The notes under the pieces: generated by a model
Told to the model about the DNA's origin: nothing
Seen by the model: only the letters and a program-made list of their open reading frames with translations
The model's database searches: none
Assembly: GCF_907165195.1 (NCBI RefSeq)
Contig: NZ_OU015584.1
Location: forward strand, 744,001 to 808,000
Source: Parvicella tangerina
GTDB taxonomy: Bacteria; Bacteroidota; Bacteroidia; Flavobacteriales_D; Parvicellaceae
Length of the DNA stretch: 64,000 nucleotides
Direction of reading: 5' to 3'
In this document: in pieces, positions 25,331 to 35,790 of the stretch
Position numbering within the stretch: the stretch's first letter is position 1
How the letters are laid out: each line of letters begins with the position of its first letter
Position numbers and translations under genes: made by a program

Positions 25331-26649
25331 AGAACATGAAAGTACTAACCTCATTACTGTTGATTGGACTTGGTTTTCAGATCACAGCACAGAACTCTTT
25401 TAGTTTGGAGTCTGCCAAGCAATATGCATTAGAGCATAACAAAGACTTTCAAAATGCACGGTTGGATGAGTTGATTATGAAGAAAAAAGTGTGGGAAACG
25501 ACTGCACAGGGATTACCACAAATTTCCGCAGAAGGGAAATTTCAGAATTATATAGACATCCCAACTCAGCTTGTGCCGGCACAAACGTTTAACCCAATGG
25601 CTCCTGAGGGTGAATTTATTGGTTTGAAGTTTGGAACAGATTATAATGTAAATGGAACGCTATCTGTGTCTCAGTTAGTGTTTAGTGGAAATTATATCGT
25701 AGGACTTCAGGCCGTTAAGGCAAGTCAGGAAATGTATTCTGTGCTAAGTGAGAAAAAAGCAATTGATATAAAAGCGAATGTAACAGAAGCTTATTACACC
25801 GTATTGGTTCTTAAGGAGAATAGATCTATTCTGGATAGTACATTTTACACAATGCAGGAATTGCTTGAATCAACTCAGAAATTAGTAGATGAAAAAGTGA
25901 TGATAGCAACAAATGCATCTCAGTTAGAACTTTCTGTACTTCAGGTTCAAAATGCAATTTCGCAGATCGATGCACAAATTGAAATGGCAAAAGACCTACT
26001 AAAATATCAGATGGGGATGAAGCTTTCTGAACAGATCTCTCTTGAAGGTAATATCGAAAATGTAGAGCTAGGTGAATCACAAAAAGTAGATCCAACGCAG
26101 AATATTGATTATCAGGTAGTGAACTCACAACTTACGTTGAACGAATTGAACCTGAAGAATATGAAAGCAAACTATCTTCCCACTTTGGGAGCATTTTTTT
26201 CGCATCAACAGGTTGCTCAAAGGAATGAATTTAACTTCTTTGACGGTGAGGAAGATTGGTTCCCAACAACTATATGGGGATTGCAGTTAAGTATTCCGAT
26301 TTTTAGCAGCGGACAGAAAGCTGCTCAGGTAAGTCAAGCCAAAATTGAAGTTGAAAAGACACAAAATCAACTTGACTTTGTTGAGCAAGGATTACAATTG
26401 CAGGTTAATCAGGCAACAACTAATTATGTGTTGGCAAAGAAAACACTTGCATTAAAAAAGAAATCAATAGAGGTTGCGCAACAAGTATTTGATGATAATC
26501 AGATTCTCTATAAAGAAGGAGTTGTTTCAAGTATTGAATTAACGCAATCTCAGAGTCAGTTATTACAAACACAAACAGAATATACTAATGCACTTTATGA
26601 ACTAGTAAAAGCAAAAGTGGCATTAGACAAACTAGCTAACAAATTATAA
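25327..26649 (+). CDS. TolC-family outer-membrane efflux protein
   Basis: 440 residues with a signal peptide (MKVLTSLLLIGLGFQITAQ from Met4). It forms the trimeric outer-membrane channel of the tripartite pump. Two halves of long coiled helices with Ala/Gln/Asn-rich heptads are visible, typical of OEP repeats (KALLVLQNAISQIDAQIEMAK-like and the QVFDDNQILYKEGVVSSIELTQSQSQ segment). The ATG overlaps the TetR stop. Start at MKNMK rather than the second Met is not certain. Confidence 0.93.
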   Translation: MKNMKVLTSLLLIGLGFQITAQNSFSLESAKQYALEHNKDFQNARLDELIMKKKVWETTAQGLPQISAEGKFQNYIDIPTQLVPAQTFNPMAPEGEFIGLKFGTDYNVNGTLSVSQLVFSGNYIVGLQAVKASQEMYSVLSEKKAIDIKANVTEAYYTVLVLKENRSILDSTFYTMQELLESTQKLVDEKVMIATNASQLELSVLQVQNAISQIDAQIEMAKDLLKYQMGMKLSEQISLEGNIENVELGESQKVDPTQNIDYQVVNSQLTLNELNLKNMKANYLPTLGAFFSHQQVAQRNEFNFFDGEEDWFPTTIWGLQLSIPIFSSGQKAAQVSQAKIEVEKTQNQLDFVEQGLQLQVNQATTNYVLAKKTLALKKKSIEVAQQVFDDNQILYKEGVVSSIELTQSQSQLLQTQTEYTNALYELVKAKVALDKLANKL

Positions 26650-26667
26650 CGCATTACAACTATAAAA

Positions 26668-27822
26668 ATGAAACAGACATTAATTATTCTTGGAGTAGCA
26701 GTAGGATTGTTCTCATGTCAATCTGAAGTTGAAAAGCTCGAGTCAGAAAAAGAGGCTTTACAGTCTTCTATATCAGAAGATACTAAAAGGTTGGATGAAG
26801 TAACCAGATTGCTTGATTCGTTGAAAAACGGAGCGGAAATAGACTATCCGGATGTGACTGTTGCTAGTGTAAACGAAGGGCAGTTTGAACATTATATAAC
26901 TGTTCAGGGGATTGTTGCTTCAGATGAGATCGTTCAAGTTGTTCCTGAAATGGGAGGAATGATAACTTCTTTACCTGTAAAAAAGAAAGAAGGTCAACTG
27001 GTAAATAAAGGTGAATTGCTTGCGTCAATTGATAATTCTATTATTTCGAAGAATGTACAGGAACTTCAGGAGCAGATAGATCTTGCGAAGTACATGTTTG
27101 AAAAACAACAATCTCTTTATGAAAAAGGAGTAGGGACAGAATTTGACCTTAAGCAAGCTGAAGCACAATACAAGTCGTTGCTAAAGTCTAAGGAATCGTT
27201 AAAAACCCAACAGGGTAAGTATAATATCTATGCACCTTTTACGGGAATTGTAGAAAAGGTAGATGCTGTTCAGGGACAAATGGCAGGTCCTCAAACTCCA
27301 ATCGCAATGATTGTTGGATTATCTGATAAGAAAATTAAAGCAAATATCTCTGAGGCTTATTTGGCTTACCTGAATAAAGGAGCAAAAGTTTCAGCTGAGT
27401 TTGCCGCTTTAAAACAAACTTTTGAAGATTTAAAGGTTTCCAGAATTGGAAGTTTTGTTGATCCATCCAGCCGAACGATTCAGGTAGAAGTCCAATTGCC
27501 ACAATCCGAAAAGCTGGTGCCTAATTTAACTTCAACAGTTAAGATTAGGGATTATGTGGACAGTGCAGCACTAATTATTCCATCCAAAGTAGTCTTAAAG
27601 GGAGCGAACAGTTCTTCTTACGTTTATGTAACAAAGTTGGATACAGAAGCTTCCAATGATTCGATCCAGCGATTTAATGTGGAAAAAAGAAACGTAGAAT
27701 TAGGAATGACTTACGATGGCAATGTGATTGTAAAATCCGGACTAGAAAAGGGAGAGCAAGTAGTAGAGAGAGGTAAGTCTGAAGTTTACGAAGGAATTGT
27801 CGTAGAAGTAGTAGAAGAATAA
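26668..27822 (+). CDS. efflux RND periplasmic adaptor (MFP), lipoprotein
   Basis: 384 residues. It bridges the inner-membrane pump and the TolC channel. Lipoprotein signal MKQTLIILGVAVGLFSCQ (lipobox FSC) is followed by a coiled coil, then the lipoyl and barrel-sandwich segments (GGMITSLPVKKKEGQLVNKGELLASI) and APFTGIVEKVDAVQGQM, ending in a membrane-proximal domain. It lies between tolC and the pump gene with 18- and 22-base gaps. Confidence 0.94.
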   Translation: MKQTLIILGVAVGLFSCQSEVEKLESEKEALQSSISEDTKRLDEVTRLLDSLKNGAEIDYPDVTVASVNEGQFEHYITVQGIVASDEIVQVVPEMGGMITSLPVKKKEGQLVNKGELLASIDNSIISKNVQELQEQIDLAKYMFEKQQSLYEKGVGTEFDLKQAEAQYKSLLKSKESLKTQQGKYNIYAPFTGIVEKVDAVQGQMAGPQTPIAMIVGLSDKKIKANISEAYLAYLNKGAKVSAEFAALKQTFEDLKVSRIGSFVDPSSRTIQVEVQLPQSEKLVPNLTSTVKIRDYVDSAALIIPSKVVLKGANSSSYVYVTKLDTEASNDSIQRFNVEKRNVELGMTYDGNVIVKSGLEKGEQVVERGKSEVYEGIVVEVVEE

Positions 27823-27844
27823 GAACAACCAAAGTATTAAAGGA

Positions 27845-30800
27845 ATGAGTTCAGATAAAAAAGAAAATTCAGGAGAATTCAAGTTGTCCACCGCTTCTGT
27901 GAAGAATAGAAAAACGGTCTACTTGGTCATAATGATTCTCTTGTTAGGAGGGATTTCGGCTTACCAGAACTTGAGTCGAGAGAGTTTTCCAGAAGTACAG
28001 ATACCAAAGATATTTGTGAATGTACCATATCCAGGAAACTCACCAGATATTGTTAGGGATAAGATTATTAAGCCAATAGAAAAAGAGTTGAATAATCTTA
28101 AAGGAGTTGAGAAAATTGAGGCAAATGCTCTTCAGGATATGGGGTATTTGATTGTTGAATTTGATTTCTCAGTATCTTCTAAAGAGGCAAAGGACCTGGT
28201 TACCGATGCTGTTACCGATGCGAAGTCGGATAAGAACTTTGCTACAGATCTTCCTTATGAACCAACAATTCAGGAATTAGACGTAAACGATATGCCAGTT
28301 GTGAATATTAACCTTTCGGGAGATTTTCCAATTGAAGTATTGAATGCGAAGGCGGAGTATTTGCAAGATAAAATTGAAGCGCTTGCTGAGATTAATGAAG
28401 TAGATATTCGTGGAGTTCAGGATCAAAAATTGAAGATTGAGGTAAAGCAGGATATGGCCGAAAGTAAAATGGTAAGTGTAGATGATATTGAAGCTGCCAT
28501 TTCACGAGAGAATGTTAATGTAGGAGCAGGAAGTTTAAAGATTGATGGAGTAGAACACTTTGTAATGCTTGAAGGGAAGTTTACAACAGTGGATGAGATT
28601 CAAAACATGGTGGTTAAACATGACGGTGATAAAGATGTTTACATGTATGAGGTGGCTAATGTTTCCTTCGGTGATGCAGATACTACAAGTTATGCCCGAG
28701 AAAACGACTTGCCAGTGGTAATGCTGGATGTGAAGAAACGTGCTGGAGCAAACATCATTAATGCAATTGATCAGATAAAAGACATTGTGAATGACGCTAA
28801 GGATGATGGTACATTGGCAGGAATCAATGTTTCATTTACCAATGATCAGTCCGATAAAATCCGATCTCAAGTAAGTAACCTGGAAAACTCTATTATTTTA
28901 GGTGTGATTTTGGTTGTGGGAGTTCTGTTATTCTTTCTTGGATTGAGAAATGCATTGTTTGTAGGTGTCGCTATTCCGCTATCAATGTTTATGAGTTTTA
29001 TGTTGCTGCATGCCGCAGGTGTAACGCTCAATGTAATGGTGCTGTTTTCATTGGTGCTTGCACTGGGAATGTTGGTGGATAACGGTATCGTTGTGGTAGA
29101 GAATGTCTACCGTTTGATGGATGAGGGCTATGATGGGTTTCAGGCAGCAATAAAAGGTGTTGGTGAGGTGGCTTGGCCAATTATTGCATCAACAGCAACA
29201 ACTTTAGCCGCCTTCGTGCCGTTGGCAATCTGGCCGGGGACGATGGGTGAGTTTATGAAGTTTCTCCCAATAACTTTAATGATAGTATTAGGGTCTTCAT
29301 TATTTGTGGCGTTGGTCATCAATCCTGTTTTAACAGCAGTAATGATGAAATTGAAGGAAGAGGACAAAAAGTTGGAGACAAGAGATTTTATCGTTGTCAT
29401 TGCGGCAAGTGTGTTGTCACTGGCAATGGCTTCACCGCAAGCTATGATTGTTGGAGGAATTGGTTATGCTATTTTGATCGGTTATTCATTGTTTAGGTTT
29501 GTACTTCACTCAAAAGATACTGCGAAAACATTTTCTTTGATTCCGGCAGTAATAATCATAGGATTTGCATTCTTGCATTATATGATGGTTTCATTGGCTG
29601 CAGGAAACGGACTAATGCTGGTAGGAGGATTTATTTTGTTCAATAGGTTCTATTCAATTCCCGTAACAGATTGGTTCCAGAACAAGGCACTTCCAAAAAT
29701 GGAAAATGGTTATCGCAATGCATTAGCCTGGATCATGAATGGGAAACGCCCTATCTGGGTGTTCTCTGGAACGTTTGGTATCTTAATCCTGTCTTTTGTG
29801 TTGATAGCAAAATTTCCAACCGAAACAGTATTTTTCCCTGATAATGAGCCGAATTATGTAAATATCTATATCGAATATCCGGTAGGTACAGACATTGAAG
29901 TGACGAATAATACCACTAAGGAAATAAAACAGTTAGTGGACGAGGTGCTGAATGAGGAGGTTGAAAATTCAGGAGAGCATAAGATCAATTGGAAAGCCGA
30001 TACATATACCTATAATTCTGTATATAATTTAAAGAAAGTGAAAGATGCTGGTGGAGAAATTCACTATGATACGGTTCCTTTCATTTCTTCTGTGCTAGAA
30101 CAAGTAGGTGCCGGAGCTGGAAAAGATAGGTTTGGAGGTAGTGCAAATGGTACACCGCACAAATCAAAAATTACGATCAAATTTTCAGAGTTTGAACATA
30201 GAAAAGGACTTAACACCAGTATTGTTAAGAAGAAAATTGAGGATAAAATCCATTATTGGAATGGAAATATTGCCGATTTGAAAATTCTTGTTGATAAAGA
30301 AGAGGTTGGGCCTCCTACCCAGGATCCAATCTATATTGAAGTAACAGGTTCAGAAAATTATGATCTGTTGGTGGAAGCAGCAACAGAAATTAAGAAGTTC
30401 ATCAATGCTCAGCAGATTGATGGTATGCAAAAAGTAGATACCGATGTAAAAATTAGTAAGGCAGAGTTTAGGATCATTTTTGATCGTGTGAAACTGAGAA
30501 CGTCTGGAATGAGTTTTGGGCAGGTGGCTTCAACAATCAGAACGGCATTGTTTGGTAAAGATGTTTCAACTTTTGAGAAGGGAGATGAGATCTATGACCT
30601 GAACATTCGTTTTGAGGATGAATTTAGAGGTGATATTGACGCGTTGTTGAATCAGAAGATTATGTTTAGAAATAATCGTGGTCAGTTCCTGACTGTTCCT
30701 ATCATGTCTGTAGTGAAAGATTATGAGATTGTTTACAAGAATACATCTATTCGAAGAGAGGATATGGAAAATATGGTTATTGCTTCAGCAGGTGTTGAAG

Positions 30801-31576
30801 AAGGTGCTAATGGTAATAATCTTGTGAAGATCACAAAAGAAAAGATGGTGGAATTTGAAAAGTCTGATGTTTGGCAAAAGTATGAATCCCAGGGTATTAA
30901 GTATAAGTTTGGTGGGGAGATGGAAGAACAGCAGAAGGAAATGTCATTCTTAACAACGGCCTTGCTAATCGCAGTGTTCTTGATCCTGTTGATTATTGTG
31001 ATGCAGTTTAATTCATATTCAACACCATTGATTATTGTGATGTCTGTTGTGCTAAGTTTAGCGGGGGTATTCCTGGGAATTGTGATCGGAAGGAATCCGT
31101 TTGTCATTATGATGACCATGATTGGAATCATATCTCTTGCAGGTATCGTTGTAAACAATGCAATTGTATTGATTGATTATACCAATTTACTGCGTACCAG
31201 AAGAAAAGAGGAGTTGGGAATGACAGATGAAGATCAGTTATCCATTGCCGATGTTAAAGAAGCAATCATTACAGGGGGACAAACTCGTCTCCGTCCTGTT
31301 TTGCTGACGGCAATCACTACGATCCTTGGCTTGATTCCAATGGCTACTGGTATGAACCTTGATTTTTATTCACTGATGTCTGATCTTGATCCAAAAATCT
31401 ACTTTGGAGGAGATAATGCAATGTTCTTTGGTCCAATGAGTGTGGCGATTATTTACGGATTGACGTTTGCAACATTCTTGACATTGATCGTAGTGCCTGT
31501 AATGTATTACTTATTGTTCAGGCTAAAACTATGGTTTTATAGAGTCTCTGGCTGGCAGCTAAGGGAGAAAATTTAA
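27845..31576 (+). CDS. RND multidrug/solute efflux pump, HAE-type, with extra membrane segment
   Basis: 1243 residues, inner membrane. Both RND halves are complete: TM1 near 25-45, porter domain, TM2-TM6 with the family motif ALGMLVDNGIVVVENV (about 402-417), then the second half with TM8-TM12 and GIVVNNAIVLIDYTN. It is about 200 residues longer than AcrB. The excess includes a stretch at about 510-610 with three or four hydrophobic helices (DFIVVIAASVLSLAMA, MIVGGIGYAILIGYSLF, FSLIPAVIIIGFAFLHYMM) between TM6 and TM7. The proton-relay Asp pair is DN rather than DD. The substrate is unknown. A strong terminator follows. Confidence 0.95.
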   Translation: MSSDKKENSGEFKLSTASVKNRKTVYLVIMILLLGGISAYQNLSRESFPEVQIPKIFVNVPYPGNSPDIVRDKIIKPIEKELNNLKGVEKIEANALQDMGYLIVEFDFSVSSKEAKDLVTDAVTDAKSDKNFATDLPYEPTIQELDVNDMPVVNINLSGDFPIEVLNAKAEYLQDKIEALAEINEVDIRGVQDQKLKIEVKQDMAESKMVSVDDIEAAISRENVNVGAGSLKIDGVEHFVMLEGKFTTVDEIQNMVVKHDGDKDVYMYEVANVSFGDADTTSYARENDLPVVMLDVKKRAGANIINAIDQIKDIVNDAKDDGTLAGINVSFTNDQSDKIRSQVSNLENSIILGVILVVGVLLFFLGLRNALFVGVAIPLSMFMSFMLLHAAGVTLNVMVLFSLVLALGMLVDNGIVVVENVYRLMDEGYDGFQAAIKGVGEVAWPIIASTATTLAAFVPLAIWPGTMGEFMKFLPITLMIVLGSSLFVALVINPVLTAVMMKLKEEDKKLETRDFIVVIAASVLSLAMASPQAMIVGGIGYAILIGYSLFRFVLHSKDTAKTFSLIPAVIIIGFAFLHYMMVSLAAGNGLMLVGGFILFNRFYSIPVTDWFQNKALPKMENGYRNALAWIMNGKRPIWVFSGTFGILILSFVLIAKFPTETVFFPDNEPNYVNIYIEYPVGTDIEVTNNTTKEIKQLVDEVLNEEVENSGEHKINWKADTYTYNSVYNLKKVKDAGGEIHYDTVPFISSVLEQVGAGAGKDRFGGSANGTPHKSKITIKFSEFEHRKGLNTSIVKKKIEDKIHYWNGNIADLKILVDKEEVGPPTQDPIYIEVTGSENYDLLVEAATEIKKFINAQQIDGMQKVDTDVKISKAEFRIIFDRVKLRTSGMSFGQVASTIRTALFGKDVSTFEKGDEIYDLNIRFEDEFRGDIDALLNQKIMFRNNRGQFLTVPIMSVVKDYEIVYKNTSIRREDMENMVIASAGVEEGANGNNLVKITKEKMVEFEKSDVWQKYESQGIKYKFGGEMEEQQKEMSFLTTALLIAVFLILLIIVMQFNSYSTPLIIVMSVVLSLAGVFLGIVIGRNPFVIMMTMIGIISLAGIVVNNAIVLIDYTNLLRTRRKEELGMTDEDQLSIADVKEAIITGGQTRLRPVLLTAITTILGLIPMATGMNLDFYSLMSDLDPKIYFGGDNAMFFGPMSVAIIYGLTFATFLTLIVVPVMYYLLFRLKLWFYRVSGWQLREKI

Positions 31577-31585
31577 CATTCGAAG

Positions 31586-31612
31586 AAGGCAGCTTTACGG
31601 CTGCCTTTTTTT
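31586..31612 (+). terminator. terminator of the efflux operon
   Basis: AAGGCAGC/GCTGCCTT eight-pair stem with a six-base loop and a seven-T run just after the pump gene stop. Confidence 0.85.
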
Positions 31613-31715
31613 ATTTCCGTTAAAATAGAATATCAACCATTCATGTATTTGGACGAATCATAAGCAACCGCTGCTCAGTTAATGTATTCTTGTGATAAAC
31701 TTATTCAAACTATTG

Positions 31716-33023
31716 ATGATGAAGAGAATTTTACTTTCTGCCTTATTGTTAGGAACCTTGAGTCTTGCAATGGCACAAGACCCTGCTGATTATGTAATGG
31801 GAACGACTGGAGTAATCAACGATGCGAAATTTGTTGAAGATGTGCTCGAAAATAAATATCCAGGATTTAAAGAAGCTGTTCAGACTTCATTTGACAATGC
31901 GCATCAATTTTCCACAAAAAGTGGTCAGGTTCATGAAGTGAATGTGGTGGTGCATGTTGTTTACAGCGCACCGGAGATTAATCTGCCAGATTCGGTGATC
32001 TACAATCAAATGGATATTTTGAATGCAGATTACAATCGTACCAATGCAGATAGTATGAATTTGAGAACCATTTTTCAGCCGATTGCTGGAAATCCACACA
32101 TCCATTTTAATCTGGTAAGCATTGAGCGAGTATCTACTACGGCTACTTTTGCATTGGGATTTGCCGGAATGCCTGATGAGGTAAAGCAATCTGCAGAAGG
32201 TGGTAGCGATGCATGGGATACAGAACACTTTTTAAATATCTGGGTTTGTAAATTAGAAAATTCATTTGGAGCACTCTTTGGGTATGCTTACCCTCCGGCT
32301 GGACTGTCTAACTGGCCATCAGGAAGTAACGCTCCGAGCCCGGAACTGGATGGAGTGGTTTTAGACTATAGAACGGTAGGGAATAATAATCCTAATCCTT
32401 ATCCAAATCCACAAGGAGGTGGGAACTTTGATCTTGTGGGAAGAACTGCTGTTCATGAAGTAGGGCACTACCTGGGACTTCGACATATCTGGGGAGACGG
32501 TGGTGGCCTGTTTGGAGGTGAATCATGTGGGGATGACGATGGTATGAACGACACACCAAACCAGGGTTACCAAAGTGAGTTCAATTGCGATACAACTTTG
32601 AACACATGTATTGATAGTGTAGGTGGACAGCCAGATCCAAACGATTTACCTGATTTGATTGAAAACCACATGGATTACTCGGCTGAAACTTGTAAAAACA
32701 TGTTCACAGTAGAGCAAGCAATGCACATGAGAGGGGTGTTAGAGAATGAAAGAGTCGGATTGTTGGATGATTTAGCAGGTGTAGAGGAGTCATCGGTAGA
32801 GTTTGGTCTGTACCCAAATCCAGCTCGCGAAATAATCAATGTTTATTTACCAGATTCCAGAGGAGATTTAATGATCTATGATGCTTTTGGAAGATTAATG
32901 CTGAAGGTAAGTCAGTCAAATGAATTGACCAGAATTGATTGCTCCAATTGGTCAAAAGGAATCTATTACATTTCATATCATTCAGAGAATGTTGTGATGA
33001 ATAAGACTTTTGTAAAGGAATAA
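31716..33023 (+). CDS. M43 (cytophagalysin-type) metalloprotease with T9SS sorting domain
   Basis: 435 residues from ATG 31716, chosen because it begins the signal peptide (MMKRILLSALLLGTLSLAMAQ); an upstream Met at 31692 is less likely. The zinc site is HEVGHYLGLRH (His247, Glu248, His251, His257), the extended metzincin motif, and a Met-turn follows near ENHMDYSAETC. The C-terminal 75 residues (GLYPNPAREIINVYLP to KTFVKE) are a type IX secretion sorting domain, so the enzyme should be secreted across the outer membrane and perhaps anchored. Alone in its unit, followed by a hairpin terminator. Confidence 0.93.
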   Translation: MMKRILLSALLLGTLSLAMAQDPADYVMGTTGVINDAKFVEDVLENKYPGFKEAVQTSFDNAHQFSTKSGQVHEVNVVVHVVYSAPEINLPDSVIYNQMDILNADYNRTNADSMNLRTIFQPIAGNPHIHFNLVSIERVSTTATFALGFAGMPDEVKQSAEGGSDAWDTEHFLNIWVCKLENSFGALFGYAYPPAGLSNWPSGSNAPSPELDGVVLDYRTVGNNNPNPYPNPQGGGNFDLVGRTAVHEVGHYLGLRHIWGDGGGLFGGESCGDDDGMNDTPNQGYQSEFNCDTTLNTCIDSVGGQPDPNDLPDLIENHMDYSAETCKNMFTVEQAMHMRGVLENERVGLLDDLAGVEESSVEFGLYPNPAREIINVYLPDSRGDLMIYDAFGRLMLKVSQSNELTRIDCSNWSKGIYYISYHSENVVMNKTFVKE

Positions 33024-33046
33024 TTAATATTCCGATATTTCTAAGG

Positions 33047-33081
33047 AAAAGGGAATGGTGTTTTGCTGCTGTTCCCTTTTG
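33047..33081 (+). terminator. terminator of the metalloprotease gene
   Basis: AAAAGGGAA/TTCCCTTTT nine-pair stem with a 16-base loop and a short T run. Confidence 0.65.
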
Positions 33082-33089
33082 TTGTTTAC

Positions 33090-33097
33090 TATATTTG
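33090..33097 (+). promoter_or_regulatory. -7 element of the DUF808 gene
   Basis: TATATTTG, 16 bases before the ATG. No good TTTG at 19-21 bases upstream. Confidence 0.45.
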
Positions 33098-33113
33098 CAT
33101 CAAACAATTACCA

Positions 33114-33995
33114 ATGGCTTCAGGTTTTTTTGTGCTTCTAGATGATATTGCCACGTTGATGAATGATGTGGCTACTATGGGGAAGATTGCAGGTAAGAAA
33201 ACGGCTGGTATTTTAGGCGATGATTTAGCCGTGAATGCAGAAAAAGCTTCTGGCTTTGTCTCGGAAAGGGAGTTGCCGGTGCTTTGGGCAATTACAAAAG
33301 GCTCCTTCATCAACAAACTTATTATTTTACCGATAGCTTTTCTGTTGAGTTATTTTCTGCCCTGGATAGTGGTGGCCATATTGCTGGTAGGTGGTTGCTA
33401 TCTTGCCTATGAAGGCGTGGAGAAAATACTGGAATATATTTTTCCGCATGAAACCGAAGAGGAAACAAAGCCTTCGATAAATATGACAAAAGAAGAAGTG
33501 ATGGACTTCGAACAATCAAAGATTAAGTCGGCTATCATTACCGATTTTATACTCTCGGTTGAGATTGTGATCATTGCTCTTGGAGCAGTCTCAGGTGAAT
33601 CGATCGGTACGCAAATCATTGTAGTTACATTAATAGCAATGCTCGCAACAGTTGGCGTATATGGTATTGTTGGTTTGATAGTGAGAATGGATGACTTTGG
33701 TTTTAAGTTGGTAGCAAACGGAATACGTCAAAATTTAAAGTCAAAGATCCGGGTAGGTCGCTTTTTCATAAAAGCACTGCCCTGGGTGATTAAATCCATT
33801 GGTGTTTTAGGAACAATAGCACTTATGCTGGTGTCGGGAGGGATGTTTGTTCATTACATTGATTTCATTCACGAATTATTACACGCCTGGCCAGCTGTTG
33901 TTGCAGAGCTGACCGTAGGTTTGGTGGTTGGGTTCTGTATGGTCGGTTTAGTGAAGTTTGCCAGGTGGGTTATTGGAAAAATTAAGAAGACTTAG
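33114..33995 (+). CDS. DUF808 (YedI) family inner-membrane protein
   Basis: 293 residues from ATG 33114, where the family-typical start MASGFFVLLDDIATLMNDVA lies. The frame is open upstream to 33063 but that runs through the promoter box. The conserved KTAGILGDDLAVNAEKASGF segment and five or six hydrophobic helices (such as PIAFLLSYFLPWIVVAILLVGG) fit the family. The function is not established. Single-gene unit. Confidence 0.9.
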   Translation: MASGFFVLLDDIATLMNDVATMGKIAGKKTAGILGDDLAVNAEKASGFVSERELPVLWAITKGSFINKLIILPIAFLLSYFLPWIVVAILLVGGCYLAYEGVEKILEYIFPHETEEETKPSINMTKEEVMDFEQSKIKSAIITDFILSVEIVIIALGAVSGESIGTQIIVVTLIAMLATVGVYGIVGLIVRMDDFGFKLVANGIRQNLKSKIRVGRFFIKALPWVIKSIGVLGTIALMLVSGGMFVHYIDFIHELLHAWPAVVAELTVGLVVGFCMVGLVKFARWVIGKIKKT

Positions 33996-34065
33996 CAACT
34001 AATAAATTAAAACTCGTCACATTGCTGACATTTTGACTAATTTCACCAATCAACATCAGTTGAAC

Positions 34066-35790
34066 ATGAAGTACGTTTTGTTATTTTCTTTATGCTGGGT
34101 AACCGCTTCGTTTTTTTCGCAACAGAAATATTGGGTTTTTCTTGCGGACAAGGATGGAGTAGAGTTTGACCCCTATACCTACTTCGATGCAAAGGCAATC
34201 GAAAGGAGAATAAAGAATGATATTCCAATCTGTCATGAGTCAGATAAACCTTTAAAGACGGATTATTACACAGCAGTTTCTCACCTTTCTGATACAGTAA
34301 CTGGTCATTCCAGGTGGTTTAATGCAATGGCTTGTATACTTACAGAGGAACAGTGTCAAGAAGTGAGTGCTTTGTCTTTTGTAAAGGAAGTTGTTCCAAT
34401 GATGAGCACAGCCTTTATGGCAGAGGAATTTAAGTTTGGAGATCTCAAGAATGGAGAGAAACTATTGCTAAAAGAGCAAACAAAATGGTTAGGCGCTGAT
34501 GTGTTCAGAGAAAAAGAAATTACCGGCAACGGAGTTCGTATATGTATTATTGATGCTGGTTTTCCCAGTGTGGATTATGCGGATGAGTTTGAGCACCTAA
34601 GGGGAAATATTAAAGGAACCTGGGATTTTCATAAGAATAGATCAGATGTCTATCGTTTTAATAATCATGGAGCAGCAGTTTTAAGTTGTGTAGGAGGTAC
34701 TACCGAAGATGGGGTTGACATTGGAATGGCCACCGGTTCGGAATACTTGCTTGCCAGAACCGAGTTGATCTTTAAGGAAGGACTTAGTGAAGAAGAGGAT
34801 TGGTTGATGGCTGTGGAGTGGGCAGATAAGAATGGAGCAGATATTATCAATAGCTCCCTGGGATATACTACCTCTCTCTATTTTAAGGAGGACATGGATG
34901 GGGAAACAGCCTTGATCTCAAGAGCAGCAAATATGGCGGCCAGGAAAGGGATTTTAGTTGTGAATGCAGCCGGAAATGACGGTGACGGTTATTGGAAATA
35001 CATTGGAGCGCCCGCAGATGCAGACAGCGTATTGACAGTAGGTGGTATAAATCCCTGGACTGGTATTCACACTTCATTTAGCTCTTATGGTCCCACTGCT
35101 GATATGCGCATGAAGCCCAACGTAAGTGCATTTGGACATGTCATTGCAGCTAACGGGAAAGGTAAACTTTCTGAAACACAAGGAACCTCGTTCGCCAGTC
35201 CGCTGATGGCTGGTTATGCAGCATGCGTCATGGAAATGTACCCAGACCTGAAAGTGATGGAGATCTACCAGATGATTGAGGCATCTAGTCACCTTTATCC
35301 CTATTTTGATTATGCCCACGGATTTGGAATCCCAAATGCGTCCCGATTGGGCAAAGCGCAAATTGAAAGTCAGGAGGTGCTTAACTATCGTTACGAAGGT
35401 GATTCGATTGTTGTGAGCATTAATCCAGATCACTTTAGATTAAACGATGAGGTCGTGATAAATTATCATTCCAGATTTTTGTTGGATAAAGCACCGAAGT
35501 ACCTCCACATACCAGATGCATTTATTTCTGATGACTCTTCTCCTAAAAAAGCTTTGCCGAACTATGTATATTACCATACTGAAGAAAATGGAGTGTTGGA
35601 TGAATACGCGTTGGTAGCTCCCAGGCAAATGGACGTGATAAAACTTGCTGTTAATGACCATGTAGGGAAGGTCCTTAGAGTATGGTATGACGATGAAATG
35701 CTGGAGGTGGTTATCTCTATGCCAGAAGAAGGGGAACAAGAAGAGGATAGTAATGAGACTAAAGTAAATGAACAAGAGGTTAATGATTAG
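34066..35790 (+). CDS. secreted subtilisin-family (S8) serine protease
   Basis: 574 residues from ATG 34066 (MKYVLLFSLCWVTASFFSQ signal peptide). The catalytic triad is visible: Asp163 in ICIIDAGF, His201 in NNHGAAVLS, and Ser375 in GTSFASPLMAGYAA. An N-terminal region (20-130) precedes the S8 domain and may be a prodomain. The C-terminal about 130 residues are beta-rich and end in an acidic tail (EEGEQEEDSNE); no T9SS domain is present, so it is probably periplasmic or surface by another route. Its last 23 bases overlap the start of the barrel gene, which suggests translational coupling. Confidence 0.92.
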   Translation: MKYVLLFSLCWVTASFFSQQKYWVFLADKDGVEFDPYTYFDAKAIERRIKNDIPICHESDKPLKTDYYTAVSHLSDTVTGHSRWFNAMACILTEEQCQEVSALSFVKEVVPMMSTAFMAEEFKFGDLKNGEKLLLKEQTKWLGADVFREKEITGNGVRICIIDAGFPSVDYADEFEHLRGNIKGTWDFHKNRSDVYRFNNHGAAVLSCVGGTTEDGVDIGMATGSEYLLARTELIFKEGLSEEEDWLMAVEWADKNGADIINSSLGYTTSLYFKEDMDGETALISRAANMAARKGILVVNAAGNDGDGYWKYIGAPADADSVLTVGGINPWTGIHTSFSSYGPTADMRMKPNVSAFGHVIAANGKGKLSETQGTSFASPLMAGYAACVMEMYPDLKVMEIYQMIEASSHLYPYFDYAHGFGIPNASRLGKAQIESQEVLNYRYEGDSIVVSINPDHFRLNDEVVINYHSRFLLDKAPKYLHIPDAFISDDSSPKKALPNYVYYHTEENGVLDEYALVAPRQMDVIKLAVNDHVGKVLRVWYDDEMLEVVISMPEEGEQEEDSNETKVNEQEVND

